A stretch of 64,000 nt of DNA from Microbispora catharanthi (GCF_006334915.2 NZ_VDMA02000018.1:141386-205385), one strand, 5' to 3'; counted from the stretch's first letter, positions 10,019 through 20,165 are shown. Numbers and translations are program-made. The notes: a model not told the origin generated them from the sequence alone.

Positions 10019-10024
10019 TAGGTT
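10019..10024 (+). promoter_or_regulatory. Predicted -10 of a leaderless transcript
   Basis: TAGGTT is followed by exactly six bases and the GTG start at 10031; there is no Shine-Dalgarno sequence. Transcription would start at the GTG. Confidence 0.5.
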
Positions 10025-10030
10025 GTTCTC

Positions 10031-10951
10031 GTGAAGATCTGGGTCGCATCACAGGACATCGCCGACGCACTCACGGAGCTTCCCGAAGGGCTCCCGGCCC
10101 TCGACTGCGCCGTGTACGACGGGAGGACGCCACCGCCCGGCCCGCCCGAGGAAGTGGAGATCTGGGTGCCTCCGCTGGTCCCGGTGCCGGACATCCCCGG
10201 GCTTCTGGGCCGCATGACCAGCCTCCGCCTGCTGCAGACCGTCACGGCGGGGGTCGAGCCCTACCTGCCGCACGTGCCGCCGAAGGCGGTCCTGTGCAAC
10301 GCGCGGGGCGTCCACGACGCGGGCACGGCCGAGTGGGCGGTGGGCGCGATGATCGCGATGCTGCGGGAGTTCCCCGGCTTCGCGGCCGCCCAGGCCAGAC
10401 GCGAGTGGACCTACCACCACACCGGCGTCCTCGCCGACTCCACCGTGCTGATCGTCGGGTACGGCTCGATCGGCGAGGCGCTCGAACGGCGTCTGGCCGG
10501 ATTCGAGGTGGACATCGTCCGGGTGGCGCGCACGGCCAGGGACAACGTCCACGGCCAGGACGAACTGCCCGCGCTGCTGCCCGCCGCGGACGTGGTCGTG
10601 CTGCTGGTGCCCGCCACGACGGGAACGGCCGGTCTCGTGGACGCCGAGTTCCTCGCCCGGATGAAGGACGGCGCGCTGCTGGTGAACGCCGCGCGCGGGT
10701 CGGTCGTGGACGCCGGCGCGCTGCTGGCCGAGTTGAGGGCGGGCAGGCTGCGGGCCGCGCTCGACGTCACCCCCGTCGAACCGCTGCCGTCCGATCACCC
10801 GCTCTGGACCGCGCCGGGGGTCTTCATCACCCCGCACATCGCCGGCAGCACGCCCGCGTCCGTACGGCGTACGCGGAGGCTGGTGCGGGAACAGGTGATC
10901 CGTCATCTGACGGGCCGTCCACTCGATAACATGATCACCGGGCATTACTGA
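10031..10951 (+). CDS. D-isomer-specific 2-hydroxyacid dehydrogenase (NAD-binding)
   Basis: A 306-residue member of the D-2-hydroxyacid dehydrogenase superfamily. The Rossmann fingerprint GYGSIGEALERRL is at about 139-151. The catalytic Arg is in NAARGSVVDAG, the Glu in DVTPVEPLP and the His in PHIAGSTP. The N-terminal lid is short and divergent (no typical serine/phosphoglycerate-binding features), so it is not a second SerA. Hydroxypyruvate or glyoxylate reductase-like activity is possible, but the substrate is not readable. It is divergent from the sugar dehydrogenase and probably leaderless. Confidence 0.87.
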   Translation: MKIWVASQDIADALTELPEGLPALDCAVYDGRTPPPGPPEEVEIWVPPLVPVPDIPGLLGRMTSLRLLQTVTAGVEPYLPHVPPKAVLCNARGVHDAGTAEWAVGAMIAMLREFPGFAAAQARREWTYHHTGVLADSTVLIVGYGSIGEALERRLAGFEVDIVRVARTARDNVHGQDELPALLPAADVVVLLVPATTGTAGLVDAEFLARMKDGALLVNAARGSVVDAGALLAELRAGRLRAALDVTPVEPLPSDHPLWTAPGVFITPHIAGSTPASVRRTRRLVREQVIRHLTGRPLDNMITGHY

Positions 10952-11140
10952 CCGCTCCATTAAGGATTCCGGAACGTGGCTGCCTCGTGACCTGGGGTGC
11001 GTACGGTGGAGCCCAGCGTGCGCGGCTGGTTATCAGATCGGTGACGACTCGCTCGTTGTCCCCCTCTCGATCAGCGGCTGTGCGCACACTGGCCATGTGA
11101 CAGGGAGAGTAAAGCCGAGTCGAGAACGGGAGGGGCAGTG

Positions 11141-13891
11141 ATGACACACCCCACCGAACCCGGCGACGCTTATGCGACTCCGGCCTCCGCCGAAACCCCG
11201 GAGGACACGACGGCCGGCGGCGAAGCGGCGACAGGTGCAGAGGCGACGCGCGTGAAAGTCAGGCGTGACCCCCGGGTCCCACTCACCACCGCGGCCGGGC
11301 TCGGCGCGGTGGCGGTCGTCGTGGCCCTGGTCACCGGAGGCTCGGCGCCGGTCGTGACCGCGATCGCTGGGGTCGTCACCGGCCTGCTCGCGGCGGTCTC
11401 ACTGATCATGGCCGCCTCCCGCGTCCTCCCTGCCCACCGGCGCCAGCCCGGCGCCTTGCGGTGGATGGCCGCAGGGTCGCTGACCTGGCTCCTCGGCGTC
11501 GGCGTACGTCCCGTGGCCGACGGCACGCCCTTCGTGCTCACGTTCGCTGACCTGCTCATGCTCGTCGGATCGGTGCTGCTCGCGATCGGCTGCGGCATGT
11601 CCGTGAAACCACCCGCGTTCACGCGCGGGGTGATACGCCAGGCGGCCGACGCCTACCTGGGCGCGGCGTCGGTCTTCGCCGTGGCCTGGGTCGCCGTGCT
11701 CGGCCCGGCGTTCAGGAAGGCGGAGGACACCGGAGCGTTCTTCGTCGCGCTCGCGCTGCCCGTGGTCTGCCTGCTCGCGACCTGCGCCGTGACACCGGCC
11801 GTGGCGGCCTCCCGGTCGGGCAACCGGGTGGTCGGGCTCACCGGCGTAGGGGTGCTCACCGCGATAACGGTGGCCGAGATGGCCACGGCCCTCGCCCGTC
11901 TCGACGGCGACACCCCGCCGCTCGCGGCAGGGCTCGTCGTCCCGGCCATGCTGCTGGTCCTCGCCGTCGCCCCGTGGGTGCAGGAGGACCGGCCGGCCAG
12001 GCCGCTGCCCGCCGCGCTGACGGCCGCCACCCCGCTCGTGCTGGTCGCCGCCGCCACGCTGGTCGCCACCTTGTACGCGATCGGGAGCAGCCGCGACGCC
12101 GCCCTGGTGGTCGTGGCCGCCTCGGTCGTCCTCGTCCTGCTCGGCCGGCTGTTCGTGCTCCTGGTCGAGACCGCGGGCATGCGCCGCCTCGTCGACGTCG
12201 GCGAGCAGCAGCTGCGCAGGCTGGCCGAGAACACCGGCGACGTCGTGCTCGTGTGCGACCCCGGCGGTGTCATCCAGGAGGTGGGCCCCGGCCTCGAGAC
12301 GACGTACGGCTACTGCCCCGAGGACCTCGCCTTCCGGCCGATCTTCGACTACATCCACCCCGAGGACCTGCCGGCCGTACAGGCCCTGCTCGACCGCATG
12401 ACGGACGAGGACGACGACGGGCCCGAGCAGGGGGGCGGCACCCGCATCTCCTGCCGGTTCCGCGCCTCCGACGGCACCTGGCGTCCCACCGAGTCCGTGG
12501 CCGCCCGGCACGTACGCGACGACGACCTCGTCCTGGTCACGATCCGCGACCTCAGCGACCAGGTGGCCCTGCGCAACCAGGTCACCCACCTGACCTTCCA
12601 CGACGGGGTCACCGGGCTGCCCAACCGGGCCTACTTCGAGGAACGCGCCCGGGACGTGCTCACCCGCCGCGGCGCCGGCGGGACCGCGGTGATCTTCCTG
12701 GACCTCGACGGCTTCACCTCCGTCAACGACTCCGTGGGCCACGCCAGCGGCGACCACCTGCTCGGCCAGGCCGCCCGCCGCCTGCGCTCGGCCGTACGGG
12801 CCGACGACACGCTCGCCCGGTGGGGCGGGGACGAGTTCGCGGTGCTGCTGGAGGGCGGCGCGTCCGGCGGCGCCGACGCGCAGACCGCCATCGACCTGGC
12901 CGAGCGGCTCGTCCGCGCGGTCTCGAACGAGCCGTTCCGGGTCGCGGACCGGGACGTCGCGCTGACGGCCAGCGTCGGTGTGGCGTTCGCCGAGGAGGAC
13001 CTGCCGCCCGGAGACCTGCTGCGCAACGCCGACGTGGCGATGTCGCGGGCCAAGGAGCTCGGCGGGCGCCGGGTGGAGGTCTTCGCCACCCACATGCACG
13101 CCGACGTCCTGCGCCGCCTGGAGATCGCCTCCGACCTGCAGCGGGCGCTGCTGGAGAACCAGTTCGCGATCGAGTACCAGCCCGTGGTCGACCTGGCCAC
13201 GTCGCAGGTGACCGCCGTCGAGGCGCTGGTGCGCTGGTGGCGGGGCAGCACGTTCGTGCCGCCGGAGCAGTTCCTCGGGCCCGCCGAGGACACCGGGATC
13301 ATCGTGCCGCTCAGCGAGTGGATCCTGCGCGAGGCGTGCCGCGAGGTGGCGGCCTGGCGCGCGTCGTCCTGGGACATCGGGCTGGCGCTGAACCTGTCCG
13401 CACGGCAGATCATGGCCCCGCGCTTCGTGGAGACCGTGGCGGAGGCGCTGAGCGAGAGCGGGCTGCCCGCCAGCGCGCTGACCCTCGAGGTCATCGAGGA
13501 GATGCTGGTCGAGGACGCCGGGGAGATGATCAGCAGGCTGTCGGAGCTGAGGACCCTCGGCGTACGGCTGGCCATCGACGACTTCGGCACCGGCTACGCG
13601 TCGCTCGCGTTCCTGCGCCAGCTGCCGGTCGACATGATCAAGATCGACCCGTCGTTCGTCTCCGGGCTCGGCCGCGACGACACGCTGACCCTGCTGACGA
13701 AGACGATCGTGCAACTCGGCAACGACCTCGGCCTGATCGTCGTCGCCGAGGGCATCGAGCGTCCCGAGCAACTCGACCTGCTGCGCAAGATGGGCTGCAC
13801 GCGCGGCCAGGGCTATCTCGTGGCCCGCCCCATGACCGCACGCGGCGTCGACTCCCTGATGCCCACCACCACCCTCCAGAACACCGCCTAG
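11141..13891 (+). CDS. Membrane PAS-GGDEF-EAL cyclic-di-GMP protein
   Basis: A 916-residue protein with about ten hydrophobic segments (roughly residues 45-350), then a PAS domain (about 365-480), a GGDEF domain with intact motif in ARWGGDEFAVLL and an EAL domain with AVEALVRWW and AIDDFGTGYASL. All c-di-GMP signature residues are present. ATG 11141 gives better spacing to GGGAGGGG (11128-11135) than the overlapping GTG at 11138. It resembles the Streptomyces ten-helix PAS-GGDEF-EAL protein that sits just upstream of ilvBNC (CdgF type); this is inferred from remembered gene order. The signal sensed by the membrane part is unknown. Confidence 0.92.
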   Translation: MTHPTEPGDAYATPASAETPEDTTAGGEAATGAEATRVKVRRDPRVPLTTAAGLGAVAVVVALVTGGSAPVVTAIAGVVTGLLAAVSLIMAASRVLPAHRRQPGALRWMAAGSLTWLLGVGVRPVADGTPFVLTFADLLMLVGSVLLAIGCGMSVKPPAFTRGVIRQAADAYLGAASVFAVAWVAVLGPAFRKAEDTGAFFVALALPVVCLLATCAVTPAVAASRSGNRVVGLTGVGVLTAITVAEMATALARLDGDTPPLAAGLVVPAMLLVLAVAPWVQEDRPARPLPAALTAATPLVLVAAATLVATLYAIGSSRDAALVVVAASVVLVLLGRLFVLLVETAGMRRLVDVGEQQLRRLAENTGDVVLVCDPGGVIQEVGPGLETTYGYCPEDLAFRPIFDYIHPEDLPAVQALLDRMTDEDDDGPEQGGGTRISCRFRASDGTWRPTESVAARHVRDDDLVLVTIRDLSDQVALRNQVTHLTFHDGVTGLPNRAYFEERARDVLTRRGAGGTAVIFLDLDGFTSVNDSVGHASGDHLLGQAARRLRSAVRADDTLARWGGDEFAVLLEGGASGGADAQTAIDLAERLVRAVSNEPFRVADRDVALTASVGVAFAEEDLPPGDLLRNADVAMSRAKELGGRRVEVFATHMHADVLRRLEIASDLQRALLENQFAIEYQPVVDLATSQVTAVEALVRWWRGSTFVPPEQFLGPAEDTGIIVPLSEWILREACREVAAWRASSWDIGLALNLSARQIMAPRFVETVAEALSESGLPASALTLEVIEEMLVEDAGEMISRLSELRTLGVRLAIDDFGTGYASLAFLRQLPVDMIKIDPSFVSGLGRDDTLTLLTKTIVQLGNDLGLIVVAEGIERPEQLDLLRKMGCTRGQGYLVARPMTARGVDSLMPTTTLQNTA

Positions 13892-14043
13892 CGGTGTTTC
13901 CCGCCTCGCTCGCCGGGGCGCCGATCTGCCAAGCCGTGCCGGAGGCTCGCTCGGTGTTCCCGGGACGCTGGAGGGGCGCCGGTGACATAACCTGGGAGTC
14001 CGTTGCGGGTGTCTTGGATGGCGAGACGGGCGTCCCAGATGAT
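13892..14043 (+). other. Spacer between the c-di-GMP gene and the ilvB leader
   Basis: There is no coding region. The stretch has no obvious terminator with a T tract; the ilvB promoter and leader begin at about 14044. Confidence 0.6.
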
Positions 14044-14073
14044 TTGACGTGGAGGCGCTCCATCGGACATCGT
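14044..14073 (+). promoter_or_regulatory. Predicted promoter of the ilvBNC leader
   Basis: A -35-like TTGACG (14044-14049) and a -10-like CATCGT (14068-14073) are separated by 18 bases. Six bases later comes the ATG of the leader peptide, so the leader peptide itself is probably translated without a 5' UTR. Confidence 0.5.
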
Positions 14074-14079
14074 GTAGCC

Positions 14080-14127
14080 ATGCATAGCGGTGGGATTCTC
14101 GTAGTACTTCGCAGGCGCGCAGCCTGA
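14080..14127 (+). CDS. ilvBNC leader peptide (attenuator)
   Basis: A 15-residue ORF, MHSGGILVVLRRRAA, 117 bases before ilvB. The central ILVVL run uses Ile, Leu and Val codons, the end products of the downstream pathway, as expected for ribosome-mediated attenuation. The Arg-Arg-Arg-Ala tail is encoded by a GC-rich arm (14115-14122, GCGCGCAG) that can pair with CTGCGCGC at 14142-14149 just before the terminator. When charged Ile-, Leu- or Val-tRNA is scarce, ribosome stalling on ILVVL would change this folding. No Shine-Dalgarno sequence is at a usable distance. Confidence 0.85.
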   Translation: MHSGGILVVLRRRAA

Positions 14128-14149
14128 CGAAGCCCTCGGTCCTGCGCGC

Positions 14150-14183
14150 GCCCCAGCTCCGCCCAGCGGATGGGGCATTTTTT
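14150..14183 (+). terminator. Attenuator terminator upstream of ilvB
   Basis: GCCCCA (14150-14155) pairs with TGGGGC (14171-14176) and TCCGC pairs with GCGGA inside it. Six T's follow (14178-14183). It lies 22 bases after the leader-peptide stop and 61 before ilvB, the classic place for an attenuator. Confidence 0.85.
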
Positions 14184-14244
14184 ATGCCAGGAGTCACGCC
14201 AAGCAGCCAAGCCAGAAGCAAGCTCAGCCACAAGGAACGAGCCG

Positions 14245-15990
14245 ATGACCGAGAAAATGACAGGTGCCCAGGCCCTCGTGCGGGCGCTGGAGCAGGTCGG
14301 GGTCGACACGGTGTTCGGGATCCCCGGCGGGGCCATTCTCCCCGCCTACGATCCCCTCTACGACTCGACCAAGGTCCGGCACGTGCTTGTACGGCACGAG
14401 CAGGGTGCCGGCCACGCGGCCGAGGGGTACGCGCAGGCGACCGGCAGGGTCGGGGTGTGCATGGCCACCAGCGGCCCGGGAGCGACCAACCTGGTCACCC
14501 CGATCGCCGACGCCTACATGGACTCGGTGCCGATCGTGGCGATCACCGGGCAGGTGGCGTCGCCGCTGATCGGGACCGACGCCTTCCAGGAGGCCGACAT
14601 CTCCGGCATCACGATGCCGATCACCAAGCACAACTTCCTGGTCACCAACGCCGAGGACATCCCGCGGACCATCGCCGAGGCGTTCCACGTCGCCGCCACC
14701 GGGCGCCCGGGGCCGGTCCTGGTGGACATCTCCAAGGACGCCCTGCAGGCCACCACCACCTTCTCCTGGCCCCCTGTCATGCAGCTGCCCGGCTACCGTC
14801 CGGTGACCCGGCCGCATTCCAAGCAGATCCGCGAGGCCGCCCGGCTGATGACCGAGGCCAAGCGGCCGGTGTTCTACGTCGGCGGCGGCGTGCACAAGGC
14901 GCAGGCCGCGGCCGAGCTGCTGGAGCTGGCCGAGCTGACCGGCATCCCGGTGGTCACCACGCTGATGGCGCGGGGCACCTTCCCCGACAGCCACCCCCAG
15001 CACATGGGCATGCCCGGCATGCACGGCAGCGTCTCGGCCGTCGGCGCGCTGCAGCGCTCGGACCTGTTGATCGCGCTCGGCACCCGCTTCGACGATCGGG
15101 TGACCGGGGAGCTGTCCAGCTTCGCGCCGAACGCGAAGGTGATCCACGCCGACATCGACCCGGCGGAGATCTCCAAGAACCGGCATGCCGATGTGCCGAT
15201 CGTGGGCGACTGCCGTGAGGTGATCGGCGATCTGATCACGGCGGTGCGATCCGAGCAGGCCGACGGCCGCAAGGGCGACTACACCGAGTGGTGGCGGACC
15301 CTCAACGGCTACAAGGAGACCTACCCGCTGGGGTACGAGGAGTTCGCCGACGGGTCGCTGGCTCCGCAGTATGTGATCGAGCGGCTGAGCGCGCTGGTGG
15401 GGCCGGAGGCGATCTACACGGCGGGTGTGGGCCAGCACCAGATGTGGGCCGCGCAGTTCGTCAAGTACGAGCACCCGGGGACGTTCATCAACTCCGGTGG
15501 TGCGGGCACGATGGGCTTTTCCGTCCCGGCCGCGATGGGCGCGAAGATGGGCTGCCCGGACAAGGTCGTGTGGGCGATCGACGGCGACGGGTGTTTCCAG
15601 ATGACCAACCAGGAGCTGGCGACCTGCGCGATCGAGGGTGTGCCGATCAAGGTGGCGGTCATCAACAACGGCAACCTCGGCATGGTCCGCCAGTGGCAGA
15701 CCCTGTTCTACGACGAGCGGTATTCCAACACCGATCTGCAGCGGGTCAAGCGGATTCCCGACTTCGTGAAGCTGGCCGAGGCGTACGGTTGTGTCGGCCT
15801 GCGGTGTGAGCGTCCGGAGGACGTGGACGAGACGATCCGCAAGGCCATGGAGATCAACGACGTGCCGGTGGTGGTCGACTTCGTCGTGCACCAGGACGCG
15901 ATGGTCTGGCCCATGGTCGCCGCAGGCACCAGCAACGACGACATCAAGTACGCCCGCGACATGGCGCCGAACTGGGAGGGTGGAGAATGA
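14245..15990 (+). CDS. ilvB: Acetolactate synthase large subunit
   Basis: Thiamine-diphosphate enzyme that condenses pyruvate with pyruvate or 2-oxobutyrate, the first common step to Val, Leu and Ile. At 581 residues it has the expected three domains: the N-terminal PYR domain with the cofactor Glu in [18 protein letters not shown], a central FAD-binding domain, and the C-terminal PP domain with the GDG...N metal motif ([11 protein letters not shown]). ATG 14245 has AAGGA eight bases upstream; a longer in-frame start at 14170 would fall inside the terminator hairpin. It is the first gene of ilvB-ilvN-ilvC and is controlled by the upstream attenuator. Confidence 0.97.
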   Translation: MTEKMTGAQALVRALEQVGVDTVFGIPGGAILPAYDPLYDSTKVRHVLVRHEQGAGHAAEGYAQATGRVGVCMATSGPGATNLVTPIADAYMDSVPIVAITGQVASPLIGTDAFQEADISGITMPITKHNFLVTNAEDIPRTIAEAFHVAATGRPGPVLVDISKDALQATTTFSWPPVMQLPGYRPVTRPHSKQIREAARLMTEAKRPVFYVGGGVHKAQAAAELLELAELTGIPVVTTLMARGTFPDSHPQHMGMPGMHGSVSAVGALQRSDLLIALGTRFDDRVTGELSSFAPNAKVIHADIDPAEISKNRHADVPIVGDCREVIGDLITAVRSEQADGRKGDYTEWWRTLNGYKETYPLGYEEFADGSLAPQYVIERLSALVGPEAIYTAGVGQHQMWAAQFVKYEHPGTFINSGGAGTMGFSVPAAMGAKMGCPDKVVWAIDGDGCFQMTNQELATCAIEGVPIKVAVINNGNLGMVRQWQTLFYDERYSNTDLQRVKRIPDFVKLAEAYGCVGLRCERPEDVDETIRKAMEINDVPVVVDFVVHQDAMVWPMVAAGTSNDDIKYARDMAPNWEGGE

Positions 15991-16100
15991 GCCCGGCCTC
16001 GGCCCCACGCGACAACGACCAGCAGTGCGAGGAGATGAGCATCAGCGAGCACAGCGCCCGGCGGATGCCGCTCCGAGCCGAAGGCGAGGAGATGGCATGA
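15987..16100 (+). CDS. 37-codon ORF bridging ilvB and ilvN
   Basis: This short ORF starts with ATG 15987 inside the ilvB stop (ATGA) and ends with TGA 16098-16100 inside the ilvN start (ATGA). GGGAGG (15974-15979) sits seven bases before it, and GAGGAG near its end serves ilvN. The predicted peptide is hydrophilic (it begins [20 protein letters not shown]) with no domain I recognise. It fills the whole gap, so it may exist to relay ribosomes from ilvB to ilvN and keep subunit stoichiometry rather than to make a functional peptide. Confidence 0.5.
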   Translation: MSPASAPRDNDQQCEEMSISEHSARRMPLRAEGEEMA

Positions 16101-16621
16101 GCCGCCACACGCTGTCCGTCCTGGTGGAGAACAAGCCGGGCGTGCTGGCCCGGGTCGCCGCCCTGTTCAGCCGCCGTGGGTTCAACATCGACTCGCTGGC
16201 GGTCGGGCCCACGGAGCACGACGACATCTCGCGGATGACCATCGTCGTCAACGTGGAGGACCTCCCGCTGGAGCAGGTCACCAAGCAGCTCAACAAGCTG
16301 GTCAACGTCATCAAGATCGTCGAGCTCGACAACAGCCAGTCGGTGCAGCGCGAGCTGATGTTGATCAAGGTGCGGACCGACTCCGAGAGCCGGTCGCACG
16401 TCCTCGAACTCGTGAACCTCTTCCGGGCGCGTTGCGTGGACGTGGCCCCGGACGCGGTCACGATCGAGGTCACCGGGACGACCGACAAGCTGGAGGCGTT
16501 CGTCCGGGTCCTTGAGCCGTACGGCATCAAGGAGCTCGTGCAGTCGGGCATGGTGGCCATCGGCCGCGGCGCCCGTTCCATCACCGACCGCTCGCTTCGC
16601 GCCCTCGACCGCAGCGCATAG
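16097..16621 (+). CDS. ilvN: Acetolactate synthase small (regulatory) subunit
   Basis: A 174-residue regulatory subunit that activates IlvB and gives valine feedback inhibition. An N-terminal ACT domain is clear (SVLVENKPGVLARVAALFSR, then RRGFNIDSLAVGPTE), followed by the C-terminal ALS_ss_C domain. ATG 16097 follows GAGGAG by five bases and overlaps the bridging ORF stop. ilvC follows 47 bases downstream. Confidence 0.96.
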   Translation: MSRHTLSVLVENKPGVLARVAALFSRRGFNIDSLAVGPTEHDDISRMTIVVNVEDLPLEQVTKQLNKLVNVIKIVELDNSQSVQRELMLIKVRTDSESRSHVLELVNLFRARCVDVAPDAVTIEVTGTTDKLEAFVRVLEPYGIKELVQSGMVAIGRGARSITDRSLRALDRSA

Positions 16622-16668
16622 CCGTATGGCAGGCACGTCGCGACGGACAACCCGTGAAAGGCAAGTAA

Positions 16669-17670
<1,002 letters not shown>

Positions 17671-17837
17671 CGCTCGCGAACGCTCGCGTGACCGCGGCGC
17701 CGCGCCCCGCCGACGAGGTGGGGAGCGGCGCCGCGTCGCGTTTCACGGACCCCGCCGCCGCCGTTCAGGCGCCGGTGGTCCCGCAGCGGTTCCGGCGGCC
17801 GTCGAGCGCCCGCCGCCCGTCCCGGCCGCCGGGGTCG

Positions 17838-19424
17838 TCAGCACTCGGCGGGCTTGAGCCAGGAGCATTCGAGGTCACCCGCGGGCGGCCGCAGGGACGA
17901 CGGGGTGGCCTCCTGCGGCGATCCGGGGGTCACGCTCCGCGCCGACGCCGCCTCGTCCACCGCGGCCTTCCTGCTGAATTGGGCCAGCCTGACGGCGATC
18001 CGGTCCTCCAGGTCCCGCGGCGGGCCGGACAGGTAACCGTTGCTGATGACCGAGAAGACCAGCGGCTCACCGTCCGCGCTGGTCACGTAGCCCGACAGCG
18101 CGGTCACGCCGGTCAGCGATCCGGTCTTGGCGTGCACGTTCCCGGCCGCCGCCGTGCCGCGCATCCTGCTGCGCAGCGTGCCGCCGACCATCCGCTCCGC
18201 CTCTCCCGCGATCGGCAGGGCGGCGTACCAGGTGGGGAACCAGGGCTTGCCGCGCACCGCCGCGAGCAGGGCCGTGATTCCGGCGGGCGTCAGGGCGTCC
18301 ACCCTGGACAGGCCGGAGCCGTCCCGCAGCCGAAGCGTCTTCACGCCGTTCGCCTGTGCGAACGCGGTCGTCACGGCGAGTCCGGCCGCCCACGTCCCCG
18401 CGCCGGAGACCTTGCGTCCCATCGTCTTGGTGAGGATCTCCGCGTGCATGTTGTTGCTCAGCTTCAGGAACGGCACGAGCAGGTCGCCGAGGGTCATCGA
18501 CCGGCGTGAGGCGACCGTGGCCGCCTTGGCCGGGGCGGTCCCGCGTACGGTCGGCCCGAGCACCTTCACACCGTGCCGGGTCAGCCCCTCGCGGAACAGG
18601 GAGGCCGCGTAAAGAGCGGGGTCCCACACCGCGACCCACTCGTCGTACGGCTCGGCGACCGTGCCGCTGACCACGACGGTGTCGGTGCCGTGCTGCCGCT
18701 CGACGAGCACGTCGGTCTCGTCGCCGGTGACGGCCCTGTTCACGATCTTCACGTAGCCGGTCGCCGGCGTGGTGGTCACCTTGGCGGCCTTGCCGGGGCC
18801 GTCTCCGGGGGCGACCGAGACGATCACCGAGCCCGCGTCGTAGTCGGTGTCGGGCGCCGCGGTCAGCGCGGAGATCTGCCCGGCGTAGTAGTACGGCTCG
18901 TCGTCCCAGGCCCAGTCGGTGCCGAGCCGTACGTCGTCGAACCAGGTGTCGTCGGCGACCAGCCGTCCCGTGACGACCTTGACCCCGGCCGCAGCGACCT
19001 TGGCGGCGAGCGCGTCGTAGTCGGCGGCGAGCATGGTGGGGTCGCCCGTGCCCCGCAGCGTGAGGTCCCCGACGACCGTGCGGCCCACCGTGGACGCGGC
19101 GAGCACGTCGGTCGTGAACCGGAAGTCCGTGCCGAGCGTGTCGAGGGCGGCGGCCGAGGTGAGCAGCTTGGTGTTGGAGGCGGGGGCGAACAGCTTGTCC
19201 GCGTCGAGGGAGTAGAGGTCCTCGCCGGTGGCCGCGGCGCGCACGGCGACGCCCGCCCGCGCGGGGTCAAGCCGGGAGTCGGCGAGGATCTGGTCGAGGT
19301 CGCGGGTCAGGTCCGCGACGCCGGGGGCCGGGTCCCGCGCCCCGGCGGGGACGCCGGAGCCCGCGATGCCGGTGGCCAGGACGGCACCGGCCAGCATGAT
19401 GGTGATACGTCGTGACAACCGCAC
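17838..19424 (-). CDS. dacB: D-alanyl-D-alanine carboxypeptidase/endopeptidase, PBP4 (S13) family
   Basis: A 528-residue secreted penicillin-binding protein that trims or cleaves peptidoglycan peptides. An N-terminal signal sequence (about 1-29) is followed by the S13 motifs: SNTK (SxxK, 83-86), SNN in KLSNNMHAEI and KTG in HAKTGSLTG. The large insertion between SxxK and SxN is typical of PBP4. A 45-residue tail after the catalytic domain, ending in ...LKPAEC, is unusual and of unknown use. The GTG start has GGGAG at good spacing. Confidence 0.92.
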   Translation of the reverse strand: MRLSRRITIMLAGAVLATGIAGSGVPAGARDPAPGVADLTRDLDQILADSRLDPARAGVAVRAAATGEDLYSLDADKLFAPASNTKLLTSAAALDTLGTDFRFTTDVLAASTVGRTVVGDLTLRGTGDPTMLAADYDALAAKVAAAGVKVVTGRLVADDTWFDDVRLGTDWAWDDEPYYYAGQISALTAAPDTDYDAGSVIVSVAPGDGPGKAAKVTTTPATGYVKIVNRAVTGDETDVLVERQHGTDTVVVSGTVAEPYDEWVAVWDPALYAASLFREGLTRHGVKVLGPTVRGTAPAKAATVASRRSMTLGDLLVPFLKLSNNMHAEILTKTMGRKVSGAGTWAAGLAVTTAFAQANGVKTLRLRDGSGLSRVDALTPAGITALLAAVRGKPWFPTWYAALPIAGEAERMVGGTLRSRMRGTAAAGNVHAKTGSLTGVTALSGYVTSADGEPLVFSVISNGYLSGPPRDLEDRIAVRLAQFSRKAAVDEAASARSVTPGSPQEATPSSLRPPAGDLECSWLKPAEC

Positions 19425-19505
19425 AGTCCGCTCCCGGGTGAGTGGCTTTCCGCGATCGTCGGTGAGCGGCGCCGGGGCGGCAATACGGAAATGTACGTAT
19501 AGCGA

Positions 19506-20039
19506 TCAGCCCGGGATCGAGACCAGGAACACGCAGTCGCCGAAGGCCACCTCGTCGCCGGCCCGCACGGACGCGGGGCCGACCAGGCGCCAGCCGTTCA
19601 GCCGGGTGCCGTTCATCGAGCCGAGGTCGACGAGCAGCCAGGAGTCGTGCTCCCGCCGCAGCTCGGCGTGCACCCGCGAGACGGTCAGGTCGGCGAGGAC
19701 GAGATCGCAGGAGGAGCCGCGGCCGACCAGGTAGCGGGCCCGGCCGTCGGCGGGCAGGGCGAGCCGGGGCAGCCGGGGACGCCGCCAGGCGGACTCGATC
19801 CGGTTGCTCAGCTCCGACACGGAGGCGACGGCGTCGGTGATCCTTCTGCGCCAGCGCCCGCGGTGCGGGAGGTCTGCGACCAGCTCGTCCAGCTCGTTGC
19901 GGTTGCGAGCACGAAGCGCCAGGTCCACCCGGCCGACGAAGGTCTCCATGGACAGGCGTCCTTCGGCGGCCCGGTCGCGGAGCTCGCTGAGCGCGCGCTC
20001 GCGGTCCCCGTCCGAGGCGCGAACCGGGGGAGAGCTCAT
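19506..20039 (-). CDS. DUF1707-FHA domain protein
   Basis: A 177-residue cytoplasmic protein. The N-terminal DUF1707 domain (about residues 6-60; RASDGDRERALSELRD, then GRLSMETFVGRVDLA) is followed by a linker and a C-terminal FHA domain (about 105-177) with the phosphothreonine-binding signature GRGSSCDLVL, SRVHAEL and SMNGTRLNG. It should bind a phosphoThr partner, most likely the substrate of a Ser/Thr kinase encoded elsewhere. No kinase gene lies in this window. Confidence 0.9.
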   Translation of the reverse strand: MSSPPVRASDGDRERALSELRDRAAEGRLSMETFVGRVDLALRARNRNELDELVADLPHRGRWRRRITDAVASVSELSNRIESAWRRPRLPRLALPADGRARYLVGRGSSCDLVLADLTVSRVHAELRREHDSWLLVDLGSMNGTRLNGWRLVGPASVRAGDEVAFGDCVFLVSIPG

Positions 20040-20165
20040 GATTGGAGTATCCGCCGCAGTGGTCCGAGGTGTCCAGAAGACCGCCGTATTCGCCGCCGAT
20101 CCCGGGGCGGGCGCGGGGCCGCCGGGCGTGGCGTCCCCGCTCCCGCGCCGGGCCGGCGCGCGTTT

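Noticed and set aside
10031..10951. 2-hydroxyacid dehydrogenase as a second SerA
   Set aside because: It lacks the ASB and ACT domains and the phosphoglycerate-binding N-terminal features; the true serA is at 25788.
13892..14244. T-box riboswitch upstream of ilvB
   Set aside because: No T-box core (AGGGUGGNACCGCG) is present; the leader peptide with ILVVL explains the region better.
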